Numbered from the stretch's first letter, positions 8,110 to 17,077 are shown. The stretch is 39,801 nt of DNA from Candidatus Kaiserbacteria bacterium RIFCSPHIGHO2_01_FULL_53_29 (GCA_001781125.1 MFKT01000008.1:1-39801), one strand, 5' to 3'. Program-made: numbers and translations. The notes: generated by a model not told the origin, from the sequence alone.

Positions 8110-10596
8110 ATGGCACGCGGAAAAGAGGAAAAAATACCGGCTCCGGCAGCTCGACCCGAAGGGGTCGTTTCGCGATCGATCTCGACCGAGATGCGCGAAA
8201 GCTATCTCGACTACGCGATGTCTGTCATCACAGCGCGCGCACTCCCGGATGTGCGCGATGGCCTAAAGCCCGTGCACAGGAGGATTTTGTACGCGATGCA
8301 CGAAGCCGGACTTACCGTTTCCGCTAAGACTCGCAAGTCGGCGACGGTCGTCGGCGATGTGCTCGGCAAGTACCATCCACATGGCGACACATCGGTGTAC
8401 GACGCGATGGTGAAAATGGCGCAGGATTTCAGCATGCGCTATCCGCTCATCGTGGGTCAGGGCAACTTCGGCTCCATCGACGGGGATGGCGCCGCCGCGT
8501 ACCGCTACACCGAAGCGAAGATGTCGCGACTCGCGGGAGAAATGCTCAAGGATATCGAGAAAGAGACAGTCACCTTCACCCCGAACTACGACAACACCAA
8601 ACAAGAGCCGTCGGTACTTCCGGCGGCAATCCCGAATCTGCTTTTGAACGGGACGCTCGGCATCGCGGTCGGTATGGCGACCAACATTCCGCCGCACAAT
8701 CTGCGCGAAGTGTGCGACGCGGCGACACACTTGATTGAGAACCCGGACGCGACCACCGAAGATCTTCTCCAGTTCGTGCAAGGCCCTGATTTTCCGACTG
8801 GCTGCATCGCGTTCAACCAGAAAGACATCGCGCATGCTTACTCGACCGGCCGCGGGGGGGTCGTAGTGCGCGGCGACGCGGAAATCGTAGAAGGGAAGAA
8901 GGGCGATTATCAGATCGTCATCACTTCAATTCCTTTTCGCGTCAACAAATCCGATCTGCTGACCAAGATAGCCGACCTTGTGCATGAGAAGAAGCTCGAG
9001 GGCATTCGCGACATTCGAGATGAGAGCACCAAGGACATCCGCGTCGTCGTCGAGTTGAAAAACAATGCGAACGCACAAACAGTCCTTAATTATTTGTACA
9101 AACACACGCAGCTTGAAGAGGCCTTCCACTACAACGTCGTCGCTCTGGTCGACGGTGTCCCGCAGACGCTCTCTCTCAAGGCGTTGCTCGAATACTTCAT
9201 TGCGCACCGCAAGGATGTGGTGACGAAGCGCACTATTTACGACCTGAAGGTAGCGAAGGCGCGCGAGCACATTTTGCTCGGGCTCAAGAAAGCCCTCGAT
9301 CATATCGACGAGATCATAAAGCTCATCAAGAAATCGAAAGATGTCGATGATGCTCGTGCGGGACTGATGAAGACCTTCAAGTTCTCCGAGATCCAAGCGC
9401 AGGCCATCCTCGACATGCGCCTGCAGAAGCTCGCGGGGCTGGAGCGCCAGAAAGTAGAGGATGAATTGAAAGCAGTGCAGACGCTCATCGAAGAGCTAAC
9501 GGCACTTCTCAAGAGCGAAAAGAAATTGATGGAACTCATCAAAAAAGAAATTCGCGAGGTCGTGGAGAAATTCGGCGACGACCGCCGTACCAAGATCGTG
9601 AAGCGCGGAGCAACTATTCTTAATGCAGAAGACCTTATCGCGGATGAAGATTCTGTCCTCGTGCTTACGCAAGGAGGCTACATCAAACGCACGAACCCAG
9701 CAGAATATCGCCGACAAAAGCGCGGCGGCGTGGGTGTCGTCGACCTCGATACAAAAGAAGAAGATTTCGTCACACAATTTTTGACCGCCTCCACCCACTC
9801 CGATCTGTTGTTCTTTTCCGACCGCGGAAAAGTCTACCAGCTCAAGATGTATGACCTACCCGAAGGCAGACGTGCCACAAAAGGAAAGTCGATAATGAAT
9901 TTCATTTCGCTGGAGCAGGGCGAGCAGATCACCTCCATCCTTGCGATGCCGAAGGAGAAGAAAGCCGCCGCGGAGCTCTCGCTCCTCATGGCAACACGAG
10001 ATGGCACGGTGAAGCGCGTCGCGGCTTCGCAATTCCACGAGGTGCGGAGAAGCGGCTTGATTGCGATCGGACTCGACAAAGGGGATGCGCTCATCTCCGC
10101 GCAATTCGTGCACTCGGGCGACGATGCGGTGCTCGTAACTTCAAAAGGCCAGGCGATCCGCTTCGCCGCAAAAGATGTGCGCGAGATGGGCCGCCAGGCT
10201 GGCGGGGTACGCGGAATGAAGTTGAAAAGCGGCGACTCTATCGTGGGTGGCGGCATCGTGCCGAAGGGTGTGAAGGACGCAGAGCTTCTTGTCCTCTCAT
10301 CGACCGGCTACGGAAAAAAGACCAAACTCACCGAATACAAGACGCAGGGCCGCGGAGGAAGCGGCATCAAGACAATGTCTATCACACCGAAGACCAAGCA
10401 GCTCGTAGGTGGCGCGGTCGTGTTTGCGAAAGGTGGCGAGCTCGTCGCGATGTCAAAAAAGAGTCAGACCATCCGAACGGGACTCGACGAGATCCCAGCG
10501 CTTAGTCGTGCCACACAGGGCGTCCGTGTCATGAAAATGCGCGAAGGGGATTCGGTCGCGTCATTCGTCGTTTTCGAAGCAGAGATTGCCGAATAA
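8110..10596 (+). CDS. gyrA: DNA gyrase subunit A
   Basis: [96 protein letters not shown] (catalytic Tyr), C-terminal beta-pinwheel repeats. Confidence 0.98.
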   Translation: MARGKEEKIPAPAARPEGVVSRSISTEMRESYLDYAMSVITARALPDVRDGLKPVHRRILYAMHEAGLTVSAKTRKSATVVGDVLGKYHPHGDTSVYDAMVKMAQDFSMRYPLIVGQGNFGSIDGDGAAAYRYTEAKMSRLAGEMLKDIEKETVTFTPNYDNTKQEPSVLPAAIPNLLLNGTLGIAVGMATNIPPHNLREVCDAATHLIENPDATTEDLLQFVQGPDFPTGCIAFNQKDIAHAYSTGRGGVVVRGDAEIVEGKKGDYQIVITSIPFRVNKSDLLTKIADLVHEKKLEGIRDIRDESTKDIRVVVELKNNANAQTVLNYLYKHTQLEEAFHYNVVALVDGVPQTLSLKALLEYFIAHRKDVVTKRTIYDLKVAKAREHILLGLKKALDHIDEIIKLIKKSKDVDDARAGLMKTFKFSEIQAQAILDMRLQKLAGLERQKVEDELKAVQTLIEELTALLKSEKKLMELIKKEIREVVEKFGDDRRTKIVKRGATILNAEDLIADEDSVLVLTQGGYIKRTNPAEYRRQKRGGVGVVDLDTKEEDFVTQFLTASTHSDLLFFSDRGKVYQLKMYDLPEGRRATKGKSIMNFISLEQGEQITSILAMPKEKKAAAELSLLMATRDGTVKRVAASQFHEVRRSGLIAIGLDKGDALISAQFVHSGDDAVLVTSKGQAIRFAAKDVREMGRQAGGVRGMKLKSGDSIVGGGIVPKGVKDAELLVLSSTGYGKKTKLTEYKTQGRGGSGIKTMSITPKTKQLVGGAVVFAKGGELVAMSKKSQTIRTGLDEIPALSRATQGVRVMKMREGDSVASFVVFEAEIAE

Positions 10597-10893
10597 AGAA
10601 AAAGACCGTCCCCCGCAGCCTTTTTCAATCTTCGTTCTGCATCGGTCGAGCGGTTCGAGGCACGTTGGCGCGCTCATAACCCTCAGGCCAACCACCCAAG
10701 CTTTGACTTCGGGGGCTGCATCTTTGCGAGGTGGGTCAGACAGGGCCTCGAAAGTGAAGGTGCCGTATTTAGTAGTCACCCGGAATTGTTGATGCTTTCG
10801 AAGCGTAGAAGGGATGATCTCGGGAACTTCTTTGCCGCTCCGGTCTTTGATTCGCCGGACTTGCGCCGCTGTGACCGTTCTCAGATGCTTCAT
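10561..10893 (-). CDS. Hypothetical protein
   Basis: 110-codon ORF with minus-strand SD (AAGAGGAGCTAGAC-ATG); the 3' end overlaps the gyrA 3' end by 36 nt. Confidence 0.5.
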   Translation of the reverse strand: MKHLRTVTAAQVRRIKDRSGKEVPEIIPSTLRKHQQFRVTTKYGTFTFEALSDPPRKDAAPEVKAWVVGLRVMSAPTCLEPLDRCRTKIEKGCGGRSFSLFGNLCFENDE

Positions 10894-10943
10894 GTCTAGC
10901 TCCTCTTATTCTTAGATTCACTGGAATCCAGGTCGGACACCTC

Positions 10944-10964
10944 TAACGACTTCGTAAGTCGTTA
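10944..10964. repeat. REP-like hairpin TAACGACTT-CGT-AAGTCGTTA
   Basis: 9-bp perfect stem, 3-nt loop, just downstream of the RAYT gene. Confidence 0.8.
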
Positions 10965-10986
10965 TACGTTGTTACAGTTACAGTAA

Positions 10987-11646
10987 TCACTCAAGAAGCA
11001 ATTGAACCGGCATCTTTTCGTGGTTAAGTCCCGAATAGTCAAAGATGTGTTTTTTGAATTTCTCCGGTTTCTCGCCGAAAAGCTCGGTCGTCAACAAAGA
11101 AGGAAAGTTCTTCTGCCCACAGTAATCGCGATAGCTGCTCCAGCGATATTTCATTAGGTACTCGTGCGCACGGGGCGGTTTTCCCAAGCTGCGCTGCCGC
11201 CAATTTCGCGCGCCAGTCAGGTAATCGAGCGGGTTGAAATGCACATAATTGAGTATGTGCATGAAGTAAGCATCGGAATTCACGAGTATTTTTTTCGTTC
11301 TGCCTTGGAACAGAGAACCGCTGCGTCGGTACTTCTCGTTGAAATAGTTGGCATATCCGATGTTGAGCTTTCGCAAGAAAAGCGTAAGACCTCCCTCGAT
11401 CCGTTCAGAAAGCAGCAGGTGATAGTGATTTTTCATGATGCACCATGTATGAATATCAACAATTCTTCCACTGTTCGAATAACGATTTACGAAATCGTTA
11501 TCGGACTCCAAAAGATAGGTGGTATTATTCGCTGGTTTGGGGGTATTAAATAAAAGTAGTCCGTGAACGAAGCGGAACCGATCTCTGTCATCCATGAAGA
11601 TGTCTCTTTTTTCGACTCCTCGATTTAAGACATGGTAGAGTTCCAT
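10987..11646 (-). CDS. REP-associated tyrosine transposase (RAYT; Y1/IS200-like domain)
   Basis: MELYHVLNRGVEKRDIFMDDRDRFRF, WCIMKNHYHLLLSE (HxH of the HUH domain), KLNIGYANYFNEKYRRSGSLFQGRTKKILV, YVHFNPL. Confidence 0.92.
   Translation of the reverse strand: MELYHVLNRGVEKRDIFMDDRDRFRFVHGLLLFNTPKPANNTTYLLESDNDFVNRYSNSGRIVDIHTWCIMKNHYHLLLSERIEGGLTLFLRKLNIGYANYFNEKYRRSGSLFQGRTKKILVNSDAYFMHILNYVHFNPLDYLTGARNWRQRSLGKPPRAHEYLMKYRWSSYRDYCGQKNFPSLLTTELFGEKPEKFKKHIFDYSGLNHEKMPVQLLLE
11479..11501. repeat. REP-like hairpin inside the RAYT ORF (ATAACGATTT-ACG-AAATCGTTAT)
   Basis: 10-bp perfect stem, inverted in orientation relative to the flanking hairpins; encodes NDFVNRY. Confidence 0.8.
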
Positions 11647-11656
11647 GCGGTAATTC

Positions 11657-11681
11657 TATAACGATTTCGTAAATCGTTATA
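11657..11681. repeat. REP-like hairpin TATAACGATTT-CGT-AAATCGTTATA
   Basis: 11-bp perfect stem immediately upstream of the RAYT start. Confidence 0.85.
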
Positions 11682-11719
11682 TCCAGCTGATTCAGCGGTG
11701 TGGACAAGCAAAATGACGT

Positions 11720-11725
11720 TATACT
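11720..11725 (+). promoter_or_regulatory. -10 box TATACT, 7 nt upstream of ATG 11733
   Basis: gtTATACTagttggaATG. Confidence 0.5.
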
Positions 11726-11732
11726 AGTTGGA

Positions 11733-12320
11733 ATGCAACACGTGCAGACGCACAGTCCTTTGGCTACACACGGCTTTGCGCACCCGCGGCGCAATGTTGG
11801 GGTACTTGGAGTTGAACCGGGAATGTCGGTGGCGGATTTTGGGTCGGGGAGCGGGGCGTACGTTTTGGCAATAGCAGAGCGGCTCGAAGGAGCGGGACAT
11901 GTCTACGCAATAGATGTGCAGCGCGACTTGCTGCAGCGCATTAAAAACGAGGCTCATCGACGAGGCTTTAAAAATGTCGAAGTGATATGGGCGGATCTGG
12001 AGAGACCGGGCGCCTCCAAGATCGTCGATCGGCATCTTGATTTCGTGCTCATTTCAAATCTCTTGTTCCAGGTCGAAAACAAGGTCGCGGTGCTCGTCGA
12101 AGCCGAGCGAATACTGCGTCCCAACGGTCGCCTTGCTATTATCGATTGGAGCGACCCCGCACTTTCAAATGAGTCACAACGACGTGTCGGGCCGCATCGC
12201 GATCATGTAATTTCGAAGTCATCTGTTGTTGAGCTTGCAGAAAGTGCGGGGTTCGAATTGCAGCGCGAATTTCCCGCCGGCGCGCACCACTACGGACTCG
12301 TTTTTAAATTACTCTCGTAG
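11733..12320 (+). CDS. Class I SAM-dependent methyltransferase
   Basis: GMSVADFGSGSGAYVLAIAERL, GHVYAIDVQRDLL, ADLERPGASKI, AERILRPNGRLAIIDW. Start chosen from the -10 spacing rather than 11700. Confidence 0.85.
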   Translation: MQHVQTHSPLATHGFAHPRRNVGVLGVEPGMSVADFGSGSGAYVLAIAERLEGAGHVYAIDVQRDLLQRIKNEAHRRGFKNVEVIWADLERPGASKIVDRHLDFVLISNLLFQVENKVAVLVEAERILRPNGRLAIIDWSDPALSNESQRRVGPHRDHVISKSSVVELAESAGFELQREFPAGAHHYGLVFKLLS

Positions 12321-12331
12321 AAAACGTATGA

Positions 12332-12464
12332 CCCGGCAGGACAATTTCGAATCGCCTCGTATGAATACTCACCAGCGTATGTCGAGAAGAATTGATTCAA
12401 GCATTTTACAAAACCTTCGCAGTTTGATCTGTGGCAGGAATTATTCGAAATTGTACTAGCCGGG
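12332..12464 (+). repeat. Start-codon-associated structured element, copy 1 (CCCGGC...GCCGGG, 133 bp, flanked by TATGA direct repeats)
   Basis: Ends CCCGGCAGGACAATTTCGAAT / ATTCGAAATTGTACTAGCCGGG; flanks TATGA at 12327-12331 and 12465-12469. Confidence 0.85.
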
Positions 12465-12465
12465 T

Positions 12466-13764
12466 ATGAAAAAACTCTCACTGTTCCAGATCGTTCTCCT
12501 GTGCATTTTCGGTGCGCTCGCAGTCGCGGGAGTCCTCATATTTGCGTTCGCGGTCGGTGGGGGTACTACCAATACCGTTGGCGCCATAAAAATCTGGGGC
12601 ACAATGGAAGCCCAAGCCTTTGGAGACATTGTTCGGGAACTTGCTGATGATAATCCTCAGTTGAGCCAGGTTACCTACGAGCAAAAAGACCCGACGACGT
12701 ACGAGAGTGAGCTCACCAATGCGCTTGCAAGTGGTGGCGGCCCCGACCTCTTTCTCTTGCGGCAAGACTATGCGCTCAAGAACGCGGGCAAAGTCGCCAT
12801 CATCCCATTTTCGGCGCTTTCACAGTCGCAATTCCAGGATACCTTTATCGAGGCCTCCGCGCCATTCCTTGCCGAAAACGGTGTCATAGGAGTTCCCCTG
12901 TTTGCCGATCCCCTCATTCTCTATTGGAACAAAGACATGCTCGCATCGGGGGGGTTCGCACAGCCACCCAAGTATTGGGATGAGCTTTTCAACATAGCGC
13001 AGAAAATCAGCACACGGAATGATTCCGGCACGATCACCAGGTCCGCGATCGCGCTTGGCGAATATCGAAACATTAACAATGCAAAAGACATCCTCGCGAC
13101 CCTGATACTTCAGGCGGGCGGCTCCATCACTGCCTACGACGAGGGAGGGAATTTAAGACCGGCTCTCGTGTCGCGTGCGGAAACCAGTGCACAAGCGGGA
13201 GTTTCCGCTCTGCGCTTCTACACAGAATTCGCAGATCCTTCCAAGGACGATTACTCATGGAACCGTTCGCTTCCGGAGGCGCAGAAAGCATTCGCTTCGG
13301 GCGACCTCGCACTCTACGTAGGGTATGCGAGTGAAAAGTCCCAGATCGCGCATGCAAATCCAAATCTCAATTTTGCAATTGCGCCCATTCCACAGGTACG
13401 TGCGGCACAAAATGCTCTCGATACCGCGCGCGTCTACGCCCTCTCCGCATCGCGTGCGGGGAAAAATCCCGGTGGCGCTATCACGGTCGCTTTCCTTCTC
13501 GTGTCAAGCGACAATGCGAAAGCCCTCTCGCAAGCACTTGGGATGCCGAGCGCACGGCGTGATGTAGTAAGTCAGCCGGCCACTGGCGATGACAATCTCC
13601 TCAACAAACAGGTCATTCTCGCGCATTCATGGTTCGATCCCGATCCCGAAGCGACAGCAGGATTCTTTCGCGCTATGATAGAGAATACGACGAGCGGGAG
13701 CTTACAAGTCAGCGAAGCCATCCAGCGCGCGGATCAGGAAATGACGAATATTTTGGAGCTATGA
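12466..13764 (+). CDS. Extracellular solute-binding protein (family 1, sugar ABC-type)
   Basis: N-terminal TM/signal; IKIWGTMEAQAFGDIVREL; NALASGGGPDLFLLRQDYAL; IGVPLFADPLILYWNKDMLASGGF. Confidence 0.85.
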   Translation: MKKLSLFQIVLLCIFGALAVAGVLIFAFAVGGGTTNTVGAIKIWGTMEAQAFGDIVRELADDNPQLSQVTYEQKDPTTYESELTNALASGGGPDLFLLRQDYALKNAGKVAIIPFSALSQSQFQDTFIEASAPFLAENGVIGVPLFADPLILYWNKDMLASGGFAQPPKYWDELFNIAQKISTRNDSGTITRSAIALGEYRNINNAKDILATLILQAGGSITAYDEGGNLRPALVSRAETSAQAGVSALRFYTEFADPSKDDYSWNRSLPEAQKAFASGDLALYVGYASEKSQIAHANPNLNFAIAPIPQVRAAQNALDTARVYALSASRAGKNPGGAITVAFLLVSSDNAKALSQALGMPSARRDVVSQPATGDDNLLNKQVILAHSWFDPDPEATAGFFRAMIENTTSGSLQVSEAIQRADQEMTNILEL

Positions 13765-13780
13765 GATCCGTGTATAGCGT

Positions 13781-14128
13781 ATGAAATTCGGGAAAATAAT
13801 CATTGCACTTGGGACATTCGTCACATCGCTTGGTATCGCCGGCATCGCGAATGCTGCGGGATTGGAAAATCCCCTGAATTCAGATTTAAGCACTGTTCCA
13901 AGCTTTATCGCGGGAGCGCTCAAGGTACTCGTTATCGTCGCACTCCCCATCATCACGCTCTTTATTGTTATTTCGGGTTTCATGTTCGTCTTTGCGCGCG
14001 GAGATCCGGCCAAACTTTCAAAAGCAAGGGAAAATTTCGTCTACGTTATCATCGGCGCTCTGCTTATCCTCGGTGCGTGGTTGATAGCGACACTCATCGG
14101 CGGGACGGTGACACAGCTGGTGGGATAA
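13781..14128 (+). CDS. TrbC/VirB2-like small membrane protein (pilin-like)
   Basis: Signal peptide plus two TM segments; ITLFIVISGFMFVFARGDPAKLSKARENFVYVIIGALLILGAWLIATLI. Confidence 0.75.
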   Translation: MKFGKIIIALGTFVTSLGIAGIANAAGLENPLNSDLSTVPSFIAGALKVLVIVALPIITLFIVISGFMFVFARGDPAKLSKARENFVYVIIGALLILGAWLIATLIGGTVTQLVG

Positions 14129-14133
14129 TTGAT

Positions 14134-14520
14134 ATGCCCCGCGCACTCGCCATACTTGCATTCTTACCTCTTGTGGCACCCGCTGCTGCCCTTGCCGCAG
14201 CGCCGCACACGTTCCAGGAACTCGCGAGTCTCATCGTGGACTTACTCAACCATGCGACTATCGTACTTATGACCGTGGGCCTCGTTATCTACTTCTACGG
14301 TATCTCGACCAACATATTGAATTTTGGCGAGAAAGGTGCGGAGAAGATCAGGGCCTACTTCTTGTGGGGTATTATCGTGCTTTTCGTAATGGTCTCGATC
14401 TGGGGCATTCTGAATCTCCTTCAGAACACGCTCTTTGGCGGGAGCGGGCCAAATGCGGGGGCCGGAGCGAGTCAGTCACCGCCGGACGACCCTTTCCAAG
14501 CTCCGCAGTTTGGCCCGTAA
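14134..14520 (+). CDS. Small membrane protein of the pilin-like family
   Basis: Signal peptide, two TM segments, WGIIVLFVMVSIWGILNLLQNTLFG motif shared with neighbours. Confidence 0.7.
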   Translation: MPRALAILAFLPLVAPAAALAAAPHTFQELASLIVDLLNHATIVLMTVGLVIYFYGISTNILNFGEKGAEKIRAYFLWGIIVLFVMVSIWGILNLLQNTLFGGSGPNAGAGASQSPPDDPFQAPQFGP

Positions 14521-14530
14521 GAGATCTCGT

Positions 14531-14953
14531 ATGCGATATCTATCCTCTCTCACGTCGGTCGCATTTCTCCTCTATGCTGTCCCCACAGTCGTTGCGGCGC
14601 AGACGATCACGCAAGCCGTCGGCCTTTTTAATGTGTTCGTCGGGCTCATGCTCACTATTGCACTCTTGGCGTGGGCCACCGGATTCGTCGTGTGGTGGGT
14701 GCGCTTGGGAACATGGCCCAGCTACCGTACCGAAGCGATCACCATCATGGAGTGGTCGGTCGTTATTTTGTTCGTTCTGGTTGTTTTGCTCGGTATCGTG
14801 CAATTTTTTCAGGAGCATCGACGGGCTGCTGCCTATATCGTGTCGACCATCGTTCTCGTACTGTTGATAGGGGCTATCGTAGTGATTGCCACAAAAGGGA
14901 AGAAAGAGGTGAAAAAAGAAGAGCAGAGGCCGCCACCCGGACCACCTCGATAG
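14531..14953 (+). CDS. Multi-TM hypothetical membrane protein
   Basis: Four hydrophobic segments, Lys/Glu then Pro-rich C-terminus; in the same operon. Confidence 0.65.
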   Translation: MRYLSSLTSVAFLLYAVPTVVAAQTITQAVGLFNVFVGLMLTIALLAWATGFVVWWVRLGTWPSYRTEAITIMEWSVVILFVLVVLLGIVQFFQEHRRAAAYIVSTIVLVLLIGAIVVIATKGKKEVKKEEQRPPPGPPR

Positions 14954-15162
14954 GGTTGGCCCATCTTTGATACGCACAAGCTTGCGCGTATCTGACCCGT
15001 CTCATATCGGCAGTAGCCGACATTCGACCCCTACGGGCACTCTCTTCGAGCGGGGTCACCTCGCGGGCGGTGTTATCCACACCAGAGGCTCCCCATCTAT
15101 TGTGTTTTCAACTCCTATCTATACCATTGAGATACTTTAGAATAAATAGATAAACCACTGAT

Positions 15163-15516
15163 ATGAGGAAAAATATAGCTAATTCGGCCCTTGCAGCAGG
15201 AGCTCTCTTTCTCCCGTTCTTTGCAAGTGCTGCTGCCCAGGACCTCAATGGTGTCCTGGCATTTATCAGCAAATTCGCCAACAACGTCGTTGGTCTTCTT
15301 ATTACCATTGCGCTCATCGTCTTTTTCTGGGGTCTTATCAGGTATGTTCTCGCATCTGGTGAAGCCAAGGGCGAGGGTTTGCAGATCATGTTGTGGGGCG
15401 TTATTGCGGTTTTCGTAATGGTGAGTATCTGGGGTATCATCAAGCTCCTTCAGACGACCTTCGGGGTGCAAAATACCACCATCAGCGTTCCGCAAGGTAT
15501 CCCGTATCAGCCGTAA
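15163..15516 (+). CDS. Small membrane protein of the pilin-like family
   Basis: Signal peptide, two TM segments, WGVIAVFVMVSIWGIIKLLQTTFG motif. Confidence 0.75.
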   Translation: MRKNIANSALAAGALFLPFFASAAAQDLNGVLAFISKFANNVVGLLITIALIVFFWGLIRYVLASGEAKGEGLQIMLWGVIAVFVMVSIWGIIKLLQTTFGVQNTTISVPQGIPYQP

Positions 15517-15578
15517 AGATTTGTCCTTCGAGGGCGCACTGCGCTTCAGCCTGGAGATGGAAGGCGTTTTTGAATGAC

Positions 15579-15866
15579 ATGCAGTATCTTCATCAGACAC
15601 AATATGGCCATGCGGGCGGTTTCCATACCGCAAAGCCCGTAATGGCAATGAACAAGGGTCATATTTACGAGATGAAAAACGGGCGACCTGATGTGAAGCC
15701 GATATATGCAGTGCGCGGCGAGCATGCATACGCCACGGCATTCCATCCAGGTGGTGAGAGTCCGCACGCAGCATTCGAAATACGAGGCGATAAGGTCCAC
15801 ACGACACCGCATCATCCACAGCACGATCCGACAAAGCATGTATTCGAATTGCGCCCGCATCCATAA
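15579..15866 (+). CDS. His-rich hypothetical protein with short internal repeats
   Basis: 95 aa, recurrent (I/V/A)(Y/F)(E/A)(M/V/I/L)(K/R) units; no Cys. Confidence 0.55.
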   Translation: MQYLHQTQYGHAGGFHTAKPVMAMNKGHIYEMKNGRPDVKPIYAVRGEHAYATAFHPGGESPHAAFEIRGDKVHTTPHHPQHDPTKHVFELRPHP

Positions 15867-15899
15867 AAGGCTTTATGCTTCGGCCTTATCTCTAACGGT

Positions 15900-16217
15900 A
15901 TGAACACTGCAACAGACGTGATGGCTCGCTTCTCGAAGTACATTATCGATCCGGTCATTGTGATCATATTTGCGGCCGGATTTTTTCTCTTCGTATGGGG
16001 ATTGGTGGAATTCCTCATGGCTCTCAACGACGATGCGCGAGGGCAAAGACACGGTAATGGTCAGCGTCATATGATCTGGGGCATTATTGGCATGTTTATC
16101 ATGATATCGGTCTGGGGCATTCTTAATCTGCTCGACAACACATTCGGGCTTGATTTTCGTAATCCGGATGTGACGCGGGCCAACGACGTCACCGCACCAG
16201 GACTTTTTGGCCCTTGA
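15900..16217 (+). CDS. Small membrane protein of the pilin-like family
   Basis: WGIIGMFIMISVWGILNLLDNTFG motif, two TM segments. Confidence 0.75.
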   Translation: MNTATDVMARFSKYIIDPVIVIIFAAGFFLFVWGLVEFLMALNDDARGQRHGNGQRHMIWGIIGMFIMISVWGILNLLDNTFGLDFRNPDVTRANDVTAPGLFGP

Positions 16218-16260
16218 GTTTTGTGGGGATCAGGTTTTGCTTCGCTTGCCCTGTTCAAAG

Positions 16261-16342
16261 TGCTGGGGAGAGGACTTGAACCTCCACGCCTTACGGCACA
16301 AGGTCCTAAACCTTGCGTGTCTGCCAATTTCACCACCCCAGC
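16261..16342 (-). tRNA. tRNA-Leu(TAG)
   Basis: GCTGGGG...CCCCAGC acceptor, CAAGG-TTTAGGA-CCTTG anticodon arm, variable arm, GGTTCAAGTCC T-arm. Confidence 0.93.
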
Positions 16343-16413
16343 ATTTTATTCGGGACGTGCTTCCACTTCATCACTCGCCCGACGCTGTTATCCTAGCAAA
16401 CTTTCTTTGTTTG

Positions 16414-16484
16414 TCCCCCCACCAGGAATCGGACCTGGGTCAATTGCTTAAGAGGCAACTGCTTTACCATTAAGCTATGGAGGG
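16414..16484 (-). tRNA. tRNA-Lys(CTT)
   Basis: CCCTCCA/TGGGGGG acceptor; anticodon loop CTCTTAA; T-arm CCAGGTCCGATTCCTGG. Confidence 0.88.
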
Positions 16485-16523
16485 TTTAAAAGATTCTACA
16501 TGAATTCAGGAGCTTTCAAAGTT

Positions 16524-16607
16524 TGCCGGGGGTGGGAATCGAACCCACAGATCCTTTCGGACATTCGATCTTAAGTCGAACGCGTCTACCAATTTCGCCA
16601 CCCCGGC
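16524..16607 (-). tRNA. tRNA-Leu(TAA)
   Basis: GCCGGGG/CCCCGGC acceptor; TTCGA-CTTAAGA-TCGAA anticodon arm; long variable arm. Confidence 0.93.
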
Positions 16608-16662
16608 CTTGCCCTTCGAAGTTTGAACGAAGGAGGGCGTACGTACAACTATATACGATTTG

Positions 16663-16734
16663 AGGCCTGGGGGGGAATCGAACCCCCGCATGTAGGATTT
16701 GCAGTCCCAAGTGTTACCACTTCACCACCAGGCC
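16663..16734 (-). tRNA. tRNA-Cys(GCA)
   Basis: GGCCTGG/CCAGGCC acceptor; anticodon loop CTGCAAA; T-arm GGGGGTTCGATTCCCCC. Confidence 0.92.
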
Positions 16735-16752
16735 AACGCGCAAACTATAGCA

Positions 16753-17076
16753 TCACTTTCTCGTTAACTCATCCACGCGCTGGCGGTTCTTCTCGCCGAG
16801 GTCGATGAGGAAGTCGACCGTGGGGATGGGACGGAGACGTGTGTGTGTCCTCAAGTAGTGCCGGAAATCGCTGCGCGCGCGTTTGGCGAATTTCAGCACA
16901 AGCCCCTCGCTCGTCTGCGGCAGGACCGAGAAAAACACCCTCACCTCTTTGAAATTCAAAGAGACATCTGCGTGCGTCACGGTGATGAGCGCTTTCACGT
17001 TCGATTCGCGCGCAAAAAAATCTCCCGCAAGATGCGCGATCGTTTCGGACACTTGTGTTTGTCTGCGCGAGCCCAT
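16753..17076 (-). CDS. rbfA: Ribosome-binding factor A
   Basis: RRQTQVSETIAHLAGDFFAR...ALITVTHADVSLNFKEVRVFFSVLP...RTHTRLRPIPTVDFLIDLGEKNRQRVDELTRK; directly follows infB. Confidence 0.9.
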   Translation of the reverse strand: MGSRRQTQVSETIAHLAGDFFARESNVKALITVTHADVSLNFKEVRVFFSVLPQTSEGLVLKFAKRARSDFRHYLRTHTRLRPIPTVDFLIDLGEKNRQRVDELTRK

Positions 17077-17077
17077 A

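Noticed and set aside
8263-8835. 190-aa minus-strand ORF inside gyrA
   Set aside because: Antisense to a highly conserved GyrA region; shadow ORF.
15115-15864. 249-aa minus-strand ORF opposite the pilin-like array
   Set aside because: Overlaps well-supported plus-strand membrane protein genes; low-complexity His/Arg-rich translation.
16207-16808. ORFs overlapping the tRNA cluster (16207..16473, 16221..16451, 16506..16691, 16516..16710, 16623..16808)
   Set aside because: They translate tRNA genes; motifs such as GGEIGRRVRLK and GWGRGLEPPR are typical spurious tRNA-derived peptides.
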